Shown: positions 33,456 to 41,629 of the stretch, piece by piece
How the letters are laid out: every line of letters begins with the position of its first letter
Numbering within the stretch: the stretch's first letter is position 1
Translations under genes and position numbers: made by a program
The notes under the pieces: model-generated
What the model saw: the letters and a program-made list of their open reading frames with translations, nothing else
What the model was told of the DNA's origin: nothing
Databases searched by the model: none
DNA from: F1-60-MAGs104 sp964355975
GTDB lineage: Bacteria > Planctomycetota > Phycisphaerae > Phycisphaerales > SM1A02
NCBI GenBank assembly: GCA_964355975.1
Contig: CAYHFW010000016.1
Location: 1 to 53,675 of the forward strand
Direction: 5' to 3'
Length of the DNA: 53,675 nucleotides

Positions 33456-33884
33456 ATGCCATCCATCTTTACTCGGATCATTCGGCGCGAGATTCCCTCA
33501 CATGAGGTCTATGCGGATGCGCTCGTCGTGGCGTTTCTCGACATCGCGCCGCTCTCGAGGGGCCATGTGCTCGTTGTGCCGATCGAAGAGCGCGAGTTTC
33601 TGCATGAACTGAGCGACGAGAGCGCCGCTGCGATCGGCCGCGCGCTGCCTCGTGTTGCGCGCGCTGTGCTCGCTGCAACTGGCGCGCGCGCTTACAACGT
33701 GCTTCAGAACAACGGCGCTGCTGCACACCAAGCGGTACCGCATGTGCACTTTCACATTATTCCGAAGTATGACGCGGGCACGACAGGCGGATCGGGTTTG
33801 GGAATCCACTGGAACGCCCAGCAATTCGCAGCTGCTGATGCGGCGGCGCTGGCATCGGCAATTCGCGAGCGTATTGGCGCATGA
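33456..33884 (+). CDS. HIT family nucleotide-binding protein
   Basis: This 142-residue histidine-triad protein has the triad HVHFHIIP near residue 97, preceded by YNVLQNNGAAAHQAVP. HIT proteins hydrolyse nucleoside phosphoramidates or dinucleotides such as AppppA. N-terminal IFTRIIRREIPSHEVYAD is typical of the Hint/HinT branch, although the zinc-binding cysteine often seen there is absent. It follows the dehydrogenase after 15 bases, and birA starts in an ATGA overlap with its stop. Confidence 0.92.
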   Translation: MPSIFTRIIRREIPSHEVYADALVVAFLDIAPLSRGHVLVVPIEEREFLHELSDESAAAIGRALPRVARAVLAATGARAYNVLQNNGAAAHQAVPHVHFHIIPKYDAGTTGGSGLGIHWNAQQFAAADAAALASAIRERIGA

Positions 33885-34669
33885 ACGCAGACGCGGGGCG
33901 CACCGTGCATCCACTCTCACACTGGCCTGATGCACTTGAATCGACGATTGCGCAATGCACTGCGTGGACTTCAGTGCATGTGCTGCGCGAAACCGCGTCG
34001 ACGCAAGACCACGCCAAGCGTCTCGGCGTGGGGGCGGTGGTAACGACGGGTCGTCAGACCGCGGGTCGTGGCCGACTCGGACGCAGTTGGATCGATACTG
34101 GTGAAGAGGGTCTCGCGATGACGCTCAATGTCGCTTCGCAGCCAAGTGAACGGCTTGCATTGAGCGTTGGGATCGCCGTGGCTGAGGCAATCGAGCACCT
34201 CTGCCGTACCGCGACCGGAGCCGCACCGATCGTTCGGCTGAAGTGGCCCAACGACCTGTTGATCGCATCTAAAAAAATCGGCGGAATTTTGATAGAGCGC
34301 TGCGGCCCAATTGATCATGTCGGAATCGGCGTGAACTGCACTCAGGCGGTCTTCCCGAGTGAACTCGCCTCGCGCGCAACGAGTCTTTCGCTCAGCGGAT
34401 TCACCATCGACCGCATCGACCTCGCGTGTGCGATCCTGCAGCGCATCGACCTTTGGTGTGTGGCATCGGATGAACAGATTGCGAGTGCTTTCGCGCAGCG
34501 CGACTCACTCTGCGGCACGCGCGCGGCATTTCGCACGCCAACAGGGGTCGTTGAGGGAGTTGTTGTGCGAGTCGATTGCGTACAGGGTCTCGTGGTGCGC
34601 ACGAGTCGCGGAGATGAACGACTCGCCGCCGCAACAACAAGCGTGCTTGTGCCCGAGGATCGGCTGTGA
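33881..34669 (+). CDS. birA: Biotin--[acetyl-CoA-carboxylase] ligase
   Basis: This enzyme activates biotin with ATP and transfers it to the carboxyl carrier protein of acetyl-CoA carboxylase. The signature GRQTAGRGRLGRSW lies near residue 55, followed by KWPNDLLI, KKIGGILIE and GIGVNC. It has no N-terminal HTH, so it is the single-function (non-repressor) form. A C-terminal SH3-like domain (FRTPTGVVEGVVVRVD) completes it. It overlaps the HIT gene by ATGA. Confidence 0.93.
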   Translation: MNADAGRTVHPLSHWPDALESTIAQCTAWTSVHVLRETASTQDHAKRLGVGAVVTTGRQTAGRGRLGRSWIDTGEEGLAMTLNVASQPSERLALSVGIAVAEAIEHLCRTATGAAPIVRLKWPNDLLIASKKIGGILIERCGPIDHVGIGVNCTQAVFPSELASRATSLSLSGFTIDRIDLACAILQRIDLWCVASDEQIASAFAQRDSLCGTRAAFRTPTGVVEGVVVRVDCVQGLVVRTSRGDERLAAATTSVLVPEDRL

Positions 34670-34722
34670 ACGTTGAGCGATTGTGCTGTGCGCCTCGCAG
34701 TGGCGTGCGTATCCTTTGCACG

Positions 34723-35559
34723 ATGCGATCGTTTCTCTTCATCACGGTGATCGCCGCGTGTGCGGCAAGTGCGCTTGGGCAGGATCCCGACGCGCAGCGT
34801 GGTGAACTCTCAGATATCACGGCCGATGAGTCGATCAACACTCCGGTCGAGGCGACCGTCGCAGATCGCGGCGCGCTCACGATGCCTGGGCGCGGCATGC
34901 CGTACGAACTCGCGATGCCGCAGGGGTTCGACCGTGTTTACGCAGTTCCAGGGCGACCAGGATTGTTCTACCGCGCGAGTGGTGGGCTCTACGCAGTGTT
35001 CACCGAAGGTGAGTACAAGCGCAGCAAGCAAGTCAAACAGATGACGCTCGCTCCTGCTGGGACGCGCTACTACATCGGCAAACCTGATTGGGCGACCATC
35101 GTCTCACCAAGTGACACTGCGGGTGGAAGTGTGATGGCGGCGCGCGAGCGCGCAACAGAAGTTGCGCCACCTCCAAACAAGATTGCGACCACGGCGCAGC
35201 GCAGCGATGAGATCGATGCGAATGCCGGGCGCCCCGCAGCTGAACGCAGCGATGTGGTGTGCGCACCGCTTGGCAAAGAACTGCCAGTTGTGCGCGGAAA
35301 TGACGTTGGATTTGGTGGAGGAAGTGCCCGCCCGACCGCGTCGAGCGATCCAAAGGCCGGTGAGAATGCCGCCGCGTTCGCACCAACCGAACCCGATCTC
35401 GCTGCGTGGATGGGTGTGCTTCCCGCGGGCGTCAATCGAACGCTCATCGTCGGTGAGGGATCCAGTGTGCGCCCTCGCATGGTCGCTGACTATTTGTATC
35501 GCCAGCAACGACTCACCCAATTGATGCAGAGCGCCACAGGCCAGGCGCGCCCCGAGTGA
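34723..35559 (+). CDS. Exported protein of unknown function
   Basis: I do not recognise this protein. Read from ATG 34723, it has a clean signal peptide (MRSFLFITVIAACAASALGQ) and 278 residues. Residues 40 to 120 form a compact segment with aromatic pairs (FDRVYAVPGRPGLFYRASGGLYAVF, TRYYIGKPDW), perhaps a small beta domain. An Ala/Pro/Asp-rich linker follows, then a C-terminal piece with WMGVLPAGVNRTLIV and YLYRQQRLTQLM. A GTG at 34666 overlaps the birA stop as GTGA but would add a 19-residue cysteine-containing leader before the signal. The next gene starts in a GTGA overlap. Confidence 0.65.
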   Translation: MRSFLFITVIAACAASALGQDPDAQRGELSDITADESINTPVEATVADRGALTMPGRGMPYELAMPQGFDRVYAVPGRPGLFYRASGGLYAVFTEGEYKRSKQVKQMTLAPAGTRYYIGKPDWATIVSPSDTAGGSVMAARERATEVAPPPNKIATTAQRSDEIDANAGRPAAERSDVVCAPLGKELPVVRGNDVGFGGGSARPTASSDPKAGENAAAFAPTEPDLAAWMGVLPAGVNRTLIVGEGSSVRPRMVADYLYRQQRLTQLMQSATGQARPE

Positions 35560-37394
35560 AGATGGACTCGAGGCCTCGTCGACAATCGAGTCGCGCGACA
35601 ATCATCTCGTCGATCGTCTGCGCGATCGCTCTCGCAGCACCTTCGCACTTCGCAATCGCGCTGAGCATCCAAGCACCTCAAGCTGAAGCGCCATCGATCG
35701 CAGAAGAGTTTCGCTCGCTGCCATCGGCGCAGAACATCGCCTCAACAATCGAAACCCCAATCGCAGTGCGCGGTGGAGTGCTGCTCGTGCCGCTCGTGCG
35801 TCGATCGCCCGATGTTGCCTGGCCAACCTCGGTCGACCTGCATCTTTCAGATGGACGGCGCATCGTTGGGCAAATCGCGAAGCTCGAGTCGCGCGAGGTG
35901 CTTCGGCCGCAGTGGACTTCGCCCCAGTTGATGATCGCGACTGCGCCTGCAGTCGGCGAGAGCGACATCGTGTTACTCGCACCTCTTCCAACCGACGGCG
36001 ACGATGAGATTCGCTTGGGAGAGCAGGAAATCAAGCCTGTTTGGATGAATCCACTCGCCGCCACTGCCGCGCCGAGCACATCCGAGATTGCTCTGCATGC
36101 AAGCGACTTGCCTGACCCCACAGCGCCGAGCGAGTACTACCGATCGATCTTGCAGGCGCATCGCATGGGCACGCTCGCACCGCCAGCAACTGGAAAGCCA
36201 AACGATGTGCTCTACGCACGGGCGATCGCTGGGATGTGGTCGGCGGCGATCGCGCGACTGCAAGAGAATGATCAACTCACATCAGACCTGCTGCTCTCAG
36301 ACTTGACTGGTCGCGCGCACTGCGTGCGAGGCAAGGTGACTACAAGTTTCGCGGCGTGGGAGAGTGACGAAACCGAACTGAACTCGCTGCTGCGATCGTT
36401 GCTCACTCCACGCACTGATGGCATCGTGCTCGTCGAGAGCGCCAAGGCGTGGCTTGAAGGACGATCGCCCATTCTCTTCTGGCTCGACAGCGACGAAGGA
36501 GAGTCGGTCGTCATCGGCGCTGCAAATCCTCGAAGTGAGTCGATCGCGATGACCTTTCGCTGGCAAGATCAGCTTTCACTTGCTGCAACGGTCGAGGTCG
36601 CTCCAGAATCGGTGCAGTTTGTCACGATTGCGCGTGCCCGCATCTCGCAATCTGACGCGGTCGTGATCGATGAGTCGCTGGCCACTGCAATGCGCGAACA
36701 TGGGCTTTCGTCAATGCTGCCGCCAGCTCAACTTGCGGGTCCCAATCCTGGGCGTGCCGCGATCGAGGCGAGCGCGCGCGCACAGCCGATCTTGGTTGCA
36801 GAGCATGGGGTGAACAAAGTTGCGATCCAAGTTGGCTTCGGTCGAGTTGCGGTGCGACCTCCCGGGCTCGGATTTGGCGCGATGCGACCTGCATCAACTC
36901 TCGCGCAGACACGCGCTGGAATCCTGCGCGCTCCTCCGGTCGAGTGGTCGACGAGTGTCGGTCTGCGCCGTCGACCCGCGGGATGGGAATTGCTCATCGA
37001 ATGCCTCGCGCCAGCCGATGCGAATCCCAACAAAGATGAGATCACCGTGACATGCGATGCGGGATTTCGTCACACCGTTTCTGTGCGGTCGGATGGAACC
37101 GTGCAAGCGCAAGATGAATCGGTCGAGATGGGGTGCCACGTGCATCAACATTCAGATCGTTGGCGGGTGCGATTGCCACTGCCCGAGAGTTGGGTGACGC
37201 CGACGAATGCGCCAGAGGGAAAGATGACCATCTCAATCGCACGCACGATCGAGGGAACTGGGTCGGATGCGCCGAGCGCCTTTGCGCGCCGTCAGTTTGC
37301 GGGACTCGCACCGCTCATGGTCGAGCCGCGCGCCAAGGGAATCCCAATTGATTTGTCGAGTTGGACACTCTCGAGCGTTACACTCGCCCCATGA
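35556..37394 (+). CDS. Large exported protein of unknown function
   Basis: This 612-residue protein has a signal peptide with a basic n-region (MKMDSRPRRQSSR...IALS). It is otherwise soluble, rich in beta-strand-like sequence, and has no motif I can name. Its N-terminal part (about 50 to 170) contains GVLLVPLVRRSPDVAWP and VDLHLSDGRRIVGQIAKLESREVLRPQ, suggesting a small beta-barrel that processes or binds something. The start is GTG 35556 (GTGA overlap) or ATG 35562. It is translationally linked to the unknown exported gene before it and to parA after it, so the two exported proteins may act together. Confidence 0.65.
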   Translation: MKMDSRPRRQSSRATIISSIVCAIALAAPSHFAIALSIQAPQAEAPSIAEEFRSLPSAQNIASTIETPIAVRGGVLLVPLVRRSPDVAWPTSVDLHLSDGRRIVGQIAKLESREVLRPQWTSPQLMIATAPAVGESDIVLLAPLPTDGDDEIRLGEQEIKPVWMNPLAATAAPSTSEIALHASDLPDPTAPSEYYRSILQAHRMGTLAPPATGKPNDVLYARAIAGMWSAAIARLQENDQLTSDLLLSDLTGRAHCVRGKVTTSFAAWESDETELNSLLRSLLTPRTDGIVLVESAKAWLEGRSPILFWLDSDEGESVVIGAANPRSESIAMTFRWQDQLSLAATVEVAPESVQFVTIARARISQSDAVVIDESLATAMREHGLSSMLPPAQLAGPNPGRAAIEASARAQPILVAEHGVNKVAIQVGFGRVAVRPPGLGFGAMRPASTLAQTRAGILRAPPVEWSTSVGLRRRPAGWELLIECLAPADANPNKDEITVTCDAGFRHTVSVRSDGTVQAQDESVEMGCHVHQHSDRWRVRLPLPESWVTPTNAPEGKMTISIARTIEGTGSDAPSAFARRQFAGLAPLMVEPRAKGIPIDLSSWTLSSVTLAP

Positions 37395-38269
37395 ATGGCG
37401 CACGCGAATCGCAGAAATCACACCCCCGAGTCATCGCGCTGCTGAATCAGAAGGGGGGAGTTGGCAAGACGACATCGACGGCAAACCTCGGCGCGGCATT
37501 TGCGCTTGCGGGGCTTCGCACGCTCGTTGTTGATCTCGATCCGCAGTCCAACCTCTCGCTTCATTTCGGGCACGAGCCTGCGCCCGACCAGCCAACCGTG
37601 CGCGACCTCTTCATGAATCCCGAGATTGATGCGAGCGAACTCATTCGCGAGGCGCGTGAGAATCTCTGGTTCATTCCGAGCGACACCGAACTTGCGCTTG
37701 TCGAGGGTGAACTCGCATTGCAACCGAACATGCAGCACATCTTGGCCGAGCGCCTCGCAGCGTCGATGCCTTCATTCGATGTTGTGCTGCTTGACTGCCC
37801 GCCGAGCCTCGGAGTCTTGACAGTCAACGCACTCACGATGGCCGATGAGGTTGTCGTGCCAACCCAAGCGCAGTACCTCGCGTTGCGCGGTCTCGAGAAA
37901 CTTCTCGAGACAGTCTTGCTCGTGCAGCGCGCATTGAATGAGCACCTCACCGTTGCAGGTGTGCTGCTGTGTATGCACGAATCGCAGTCTGGCCACGGCA
38001 AGGCAGTCGTGCAAGAGATGGAGAGTTACTTCGAGAAGTACCGCGGCAGCGGATTGCCCTGGCAAGATGCGCAAGTTCTGCGTCCTGCGGTGCGGCGCAA
38101 CATCAAGTTGGCAGAAGCTCCGAGTTTTGGAAAGACCATTTTCGATTATGCGCCGACCTGTGCGGGCGCCGCCGATTACCGCGCACTCGCCGAGGCGCTG
38201 CGCGCACGTTGGAAGGCCCTGCCCGAGCGCGCGCGACTTGCAACGAGTGAAGGAACCGCGGCCTCGTGA
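37391..38269 (+). CDS. ParA family ATPase (Soj-like), without a ParB partner here
   Basis: This is a deviant-Walker ATPase: LNQKGGVGKTTSTANLG with the signature lysine, then VVDLDPQSNLSLHFG and LLDCPPSLGVLTVNAL. The length of 292 residues is standard for chromosomal Soj/ParA. Members position DNA or protein complexes through ATP-driven dimerisation. No parB, parS-like repeat or plasmid gene is visible nearby, so it may be an orphan that positions another cargo. The start is ATG 37391 in an ATGA overlap; the next gene starts in a GTGA overlap. Confidence 0.9.
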   Translation: MNGARESQKSHPRVIALLNQKGGVGKTTSTANLGAAFALAGLRTLVVDLDPQSNLSLHFGHEPAPDQPTVRDLFMNPEIDASELIREARENLWFIPSDTELALVEGELALQPNMQHILAERLAASMPSFDVVLLDCPPSLGVLTVNALTMADEVVVPTQAQYLALRGLEKLLETVLLVQRALNEHLTVAGVLLCMHESQSGHGKAVVQEMESYFEKYRGSGLPWQDAQVLRPAVRRNIKLAEAPSFGKTIFDYAPTCAGAADYRALAEALRARWKALPERARLATSEGTAAS

Positions 38270-39564
38270 TGACGCCGGGGGTCGCGTCGGCGATCGCACG
38301 CGATGGCCATGGCATGTCGAATCGCACACTGGGCAGTGGGGGATTGCGCGCTTGGCGCATCATGACCGCGGCGGGGTTTCTCGTCGCCTTCACCGCGACC
38401 CACTGGCCAAAGTTGGTGTTTGGTCCAGAAGCGCCGAGTGACAAGGTGCTGCACGCAGTCACGTTTGGCGTGCTGACATTTCTGCTCGCGCGCGCAGAGC
38501 TCTTGACCCACCGCGCGCTTCTGCTGCTTGCAATGGTCGCCTTCTCGGTCTTCGATGAGGCGACGCAGTCGCTGCCGTTCATTCACCGCCACACATCGGT
38601 CGCCGACTGGATCTCCGACTGCATCGGCATCGGCGTTGTCTTGGGGGTCATCGCAATGCAGAGTCGCGCGACGACACCCATCGGCAAGTTGCGCGCCGCG
38701 CTTGCATCTGCTGCGCAGCGAGCAGTGCTCGATCGACCATTCAATTGGATGGCACTCGCGACCTCGGCGCTCCTCGGCGTCATCGTTGGATTCCCTCTCG
38801 CCATCGCGTTCGAACACACGATGTTTCTTGAGACGCGTCCCTGGCAGACTGGGTTTCTTGGATCAGTGTTCTTCGCGATCGTTGCGCTCGAGATCGCCAA
38901 CCGTTCGGCCTGTCGCGCCGCAACGGCACGAATCGCTGCGCAAAGGATTTGTCTTTGCTGTGGAGCGTGCGCAACGACTGCGGCCACATGCGCCGACGAC
39001 TCTGGAACATGCAGCGTGTGTGCCACCCCGTGGCAACGCGCGCAGTGGGTCGTTCTATGCGATCTGTTTGGACGCTCCCGCTTGCAACATGCGGTGATGT
39101 CGCTGCGCAGCGGGGCGTACGGAGCGCTCTATGTGCTGCTCGCGCTTCTGGCGCTCGGCAGTGTCATCGCACTCGCCGCGCAGTTCATCGTGCCACGCGG
39201 CCTTTCTCTCAGTGCGTTGGCAGAGATTCGCGAGATGCGCGACGTCATCGTGTATGCGCTCGGCATCTTGGCGACCGCGATGATCATGAGCGTCATGAAC
39301 ACCGCGCACATGCGCGCGCGAGAGCGCGAAGGAATTCGATGTCTCTCATGCGACTTCGATTTGCGTGCAACTTCAGTCTGTGCGGGCGTTGGGCGTTGCC
39401 CAGAGTGCGCATGCGAGTTTGCGCGACTCAACTCGAGCGCTCCACTCGCCGTCGCTGCCGCCGTCGCTGCCGCCATCGATGCCGCCGTCGACGAAGCGCA
39501 TCACTCGCTGGGGGGCGCGAATCCTTCAGGGCCAGTCGATGGCGCATCCCCACCGCCGAGTTGA
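38266..39564 (+). CDS. VanZ-like membrane protein with two zinc-ribbon-like modules
   Basis: The first 130 residues resemble the VanZ family: FLVAFTATHWP, SDKVLHAVTFGVLTFLLARA, and DEATQSLPFIHRHTSVADWISDCIGIGVV. After two more membrane helices comes a cysteine cluster (CLCCGAC...CSVC, near residues 229 to 248), then two further helices and a second cluster (RCLSCDF...CPECACEF, near 359 to 386), each like a zinc ribbon. The C-terminus is an alanine-rich low-complexity stretch. The start is GTG 38266 or ATG 38269. Zinc ribbons joined to a VanZ membrane core are unusual and suggest an added binding or sensing role. Its end overlaps the convergent lipoprotein gene by 64 bases. Confidence 0.7.
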   Translation: MMTPGVASAIARDGHGMSNRTLGSGGLRAWRIMTAAGFLVAFTATHWPKLVFGPEAPSDKVLHAVTFGVLTFLLARAELLTHRALLLLAMVAFSVFDEATQSLPFIHRHTSVADWISDCIGIGVVLGVIAMQSRATTPIGKLRAALASAAQRAVLDRPFNWMALATSALLGVIVGFPLAIAFEHTMFLETRPWQTGFLGSVFFAIVALEIANRSACRAATARIAAQRICLCCGACATTAATCADDSGTCSVCATPWQRAQWVVLCDLFGRSRLQHAVMSLRSGAYGALYVLLALLALGSVIALAAQFIVPRGLSLSALAEIREMRDVIVYALGILATAMIMSVMNTAHMRAREREGIRCLSCDFDLRATSVCAGVGRCPECACEFARLNSSAPLAVAAAVAAAIDAAVDEAHHSLGGANPSGPVDGASPPPS

Positions 39565-39998
39565 GTTTGCATCTTCGGCGAGTTCTCGCGCGGTGCGCCG
39601 GCGAGCGAGAGGCGCAAGATCGCAGGACTCATCATCGGGTCAATCTGGTTCTCTGCGATCTCGATGCGCGCTCTGCGCTGATCCTTTCCAAAGTTGAGCA
39701 CCGTGGTCGTGCCGCGCGCTTGCTCGTCAAGCAACCACCACCCTTGCGCGTCGTAGGCGCTCTTGGTTTCGCTCGCGAAGACCTGGCAGTCGATCACATC
39801 CCCGCGGTAGATGACATTCACCCCCACGATCTGCCCCTCACTGCGAACGATGTCGCGTGTCACGATGACATCCATCCCCGCAACATTGGGAACGTCGCTC
39901 TCAAGAATGTTCGCTGGGGCAGTGCTGCAACCACTTTCGAGCGCCGTCGCGAGAAGCAGCGCAAAGTGCAGGACGATGATTGGTGCAGAGAGTCGCAT
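39501..39998 (-). CDS. Small lipoprotein of unknown function
   Basis: Read from ATG 39998 the protein has a signal peptide ending in an SGC lipobox (LLLATALESGC), then 142 residues. It contains VPNVAGMDVIVTRDIVRSEGQIVGVNVIYRGDVID and WWLLDEQARGTTTVLNF, suggesting a compact beta domain, and a proline-rich tail. I do not recognise a family. ATG 40025 would add nine residues but overlap the murJ region. It is divergent from murJ by 29 bases and its 3' end overlaps the VanZ-like gene. A TAGATT box lies fourteen bases before the start. Confidence 0.62.
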   Translation of the reverse strand: MRLSAPIIVLHFALLLATALESGCSTAPANILESDVPNVAGMDVIVTRDIVRSEGQIVGVNVIYRGDVIDCQVFASETKSAYDAQGWWLLDEQARGTTTVLNFGKDQRRARIEIAENQIDPMMSPAILRLSLAGAPRENSPKMQTQLGGGDAPSTGPEGFAPPSE

Positions 39999-40027
39999 TG
40001 AGCCGATGGGGAAATCTACATCCACTT

Positions 40028-41629
40028 ATGTCGCGCAGCTTTGAGTTTCACGCCCGCACCCTCTCGGTGCTGACCTTTCTGAGCCGAATCACCGGACTCG
40101 CCCGCGATGCCGCGCTCAGTCGTGTCTTTGGTGTCGGGATCATCACCGATGCCTTCTCGTTCGCCTTCATGGTTCCCAACCTCTTTCGCCGCCTTTTCGG
40201 TGAGGGGGCGCTGAGTTCGAGTTTTCTACCCGTCTATGCACGCCTCGAGCAATCAGATCCGGCAACGGCAGCGGTGCTCGCGCGGCTCGTGCTCGGCCGG
40301 CTCGTCATCTTTCTCGCGGGTGTCTGTCTCTTGGGTGAGGCAATCCTCTTGCTCTGCTGGCCGCCGGGTGACCAACCATCGGCGGTGCTGAGCGCCCGGC
40401 TCGTCTTCATTCTGCTGCCGTACATGCCGATGGTCTGCTGCGTTGCGCTGATGGGGGCGGTGCTTCAGGTGCATCACCGCTTTGGACCGACCGCGGCCGC
40501 ACCGATCATTCTGAACCTGCTCATCGTCGCGGCGTGCATCACGCTTGCTCCCTCTGTGATGCGGTCGCTGGGTTGGGCTGAAGTCGACCCAACACTTCAC
40601 ATCACCGTGGTTGCTGCGAGCGTGATCGTCGCGGGCATCTTGCAGTGTCTCTGGAGTTGGTGGGCACTGCGCTCAGTCGACCTGCGACCGCGAGAAATCA
40701 CCCCCGACGCACGCAAGAGTTTCGGGCAGGTGGTGCGCCAAGCTGCGCCGATGGCACTGGGGCTCGGCGTCTTACAGATCAACACATTTGTGGATGGACT
40801 CATCGCGAGTTACCCAACACTCGTCGGGCCGACCATCTTGGGATTCGCCTACCCGCTTGAAGAGGGATCGATGGGATCGCTCGCGTTCGCGCAGCGGCTC
40901 TACGAGTTTCCGCTCGGTGTCTTTGGAATCTCAATCGCCACAGCAATTTTTCCGCAACTTGCACGCGAGGCGCAAAATCTTCCTGCATTCTGCGCCTCGA
41001 TTTCGCGTGCGATGCGCTTGGTGGTCTTCATCGGTTTGCCTGCGAGCGCGGGGCTCATCATGTTGCGTACTCCATTGACCGCTGCGGTCTTTCAGGGAGG
41101 CGACTTCACGGTCGATGACACCGCCCGCGTCGCAACAATATTGATGGCATTTGCCCCCGCAATCTGGGCATACAGCGCAAACCACGTGCTCACCCGCGCG
41201 TTCTATGCGCGCGGCGAGACGATGACCCCCGTGAAAATTTCAGTCGCGATGGTTGCCCTCAATTTTCTCTTGAACATCACGCTCATCTGGACCCCACTCG
41301 GCACCGCGGGGCTCGCACTCTCGACGGCATTCTGCGCAATCCTGCAAATGATTTGGATGCAGCGACTGCTCGCACTGCGCATCGGCAAAATCATTACCCC
41401 CGAGGTACGCGCGAGTTGGTATCGCACCGCATTCGTCACGGCGGCGATGGTTGCAGCGCTCTTCGTCGCAATGCAGTTCACACCATCAGACACCAGTTGG
41501 TGGACGATGGTGTGGACGCTTGGCGTCCTCACTGCGCTCGGCGGTGGAACGGTCCTCGTTCTGGCGCACCTCTTGAAGATGCCTGAACTGCACTGGGCAC
41601 TCGGACGCAGCGCGAAATCAGCCGCCTGA
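40028..41629 (+). CDS. murJ: Lipid II flippase MurJ
   Basis: MurJ flips lipid II across the inner membrane for peptidoglycan synthesis. The 533-residue protein has about fourteen membrane helices and the family signatures: LSVLTFLSRITGLARDAALSRVFG, DAFSFAFMVPNLFRRLFGEGALSSSFLPVY, FDFVDD-like positions in the middle, and YSANHVLTRAFYARGETMTPVKI. The start is ATG 40028 (MSRSFEFH); an upstream frame from 39980 overlaps the divergent lipoprotein gene. It implies that this planctomycete makes a peptidoglycan wall. The last 12 bases overlap the convergent M16 gene. Confidence 0.94.
   Translation: MSRSFEFHARTLSVLTFLSRITGLARDAALSRVFGVGIITDAFSFAFMVPNLFRRLFGEGALSSSFLPVYARLEQSDPATAAVLARLVLGRLVIFLAGVCLLGEAILLLCWPPGDQPSAVLSARLVFILLPYMPMVCCVALMGAVLQVHHRFGPTAAAPIILNLLIVAACITLAPSVMRSLGWAEVDPTLHITVVAASVIVAGILQCLWSWWALRSVDLRPREITPDARKSFGQVVRQAAPMALGLGVLQINTFVDGLIASYPTLVGPTILGFAYPLEEGSMGSLAFAQRLYEFPLGVFGISIATAIFPQLAREAQNLPAFCASISRAMRLVVFIGLPASAGLIMLRTPLTAAVFQGGDFTVDDTARVATILMAFAPAIWAYSANHVLTRAFYARGETMTPVKISVAMVALNFLLNITLIWTPLGTAGLALSTAFCAILQMIWMQRLLALRIGKIITPEVRASWYRTAFVTAAMVAALFVAMQFTPSDTSWWTMVWTLGVLTALGGGTVLVLAHLLKMPELHWALGRSAKSAA

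Noticed and set aside
38949..40001. A 350-residue plus-strand frame across the VanZ-like gene end and the lipoprotein
   Set aside because: Arg/Cys-rich with no motif; it runs through the supported VanZ-like and lipoprotein genes in another frame.
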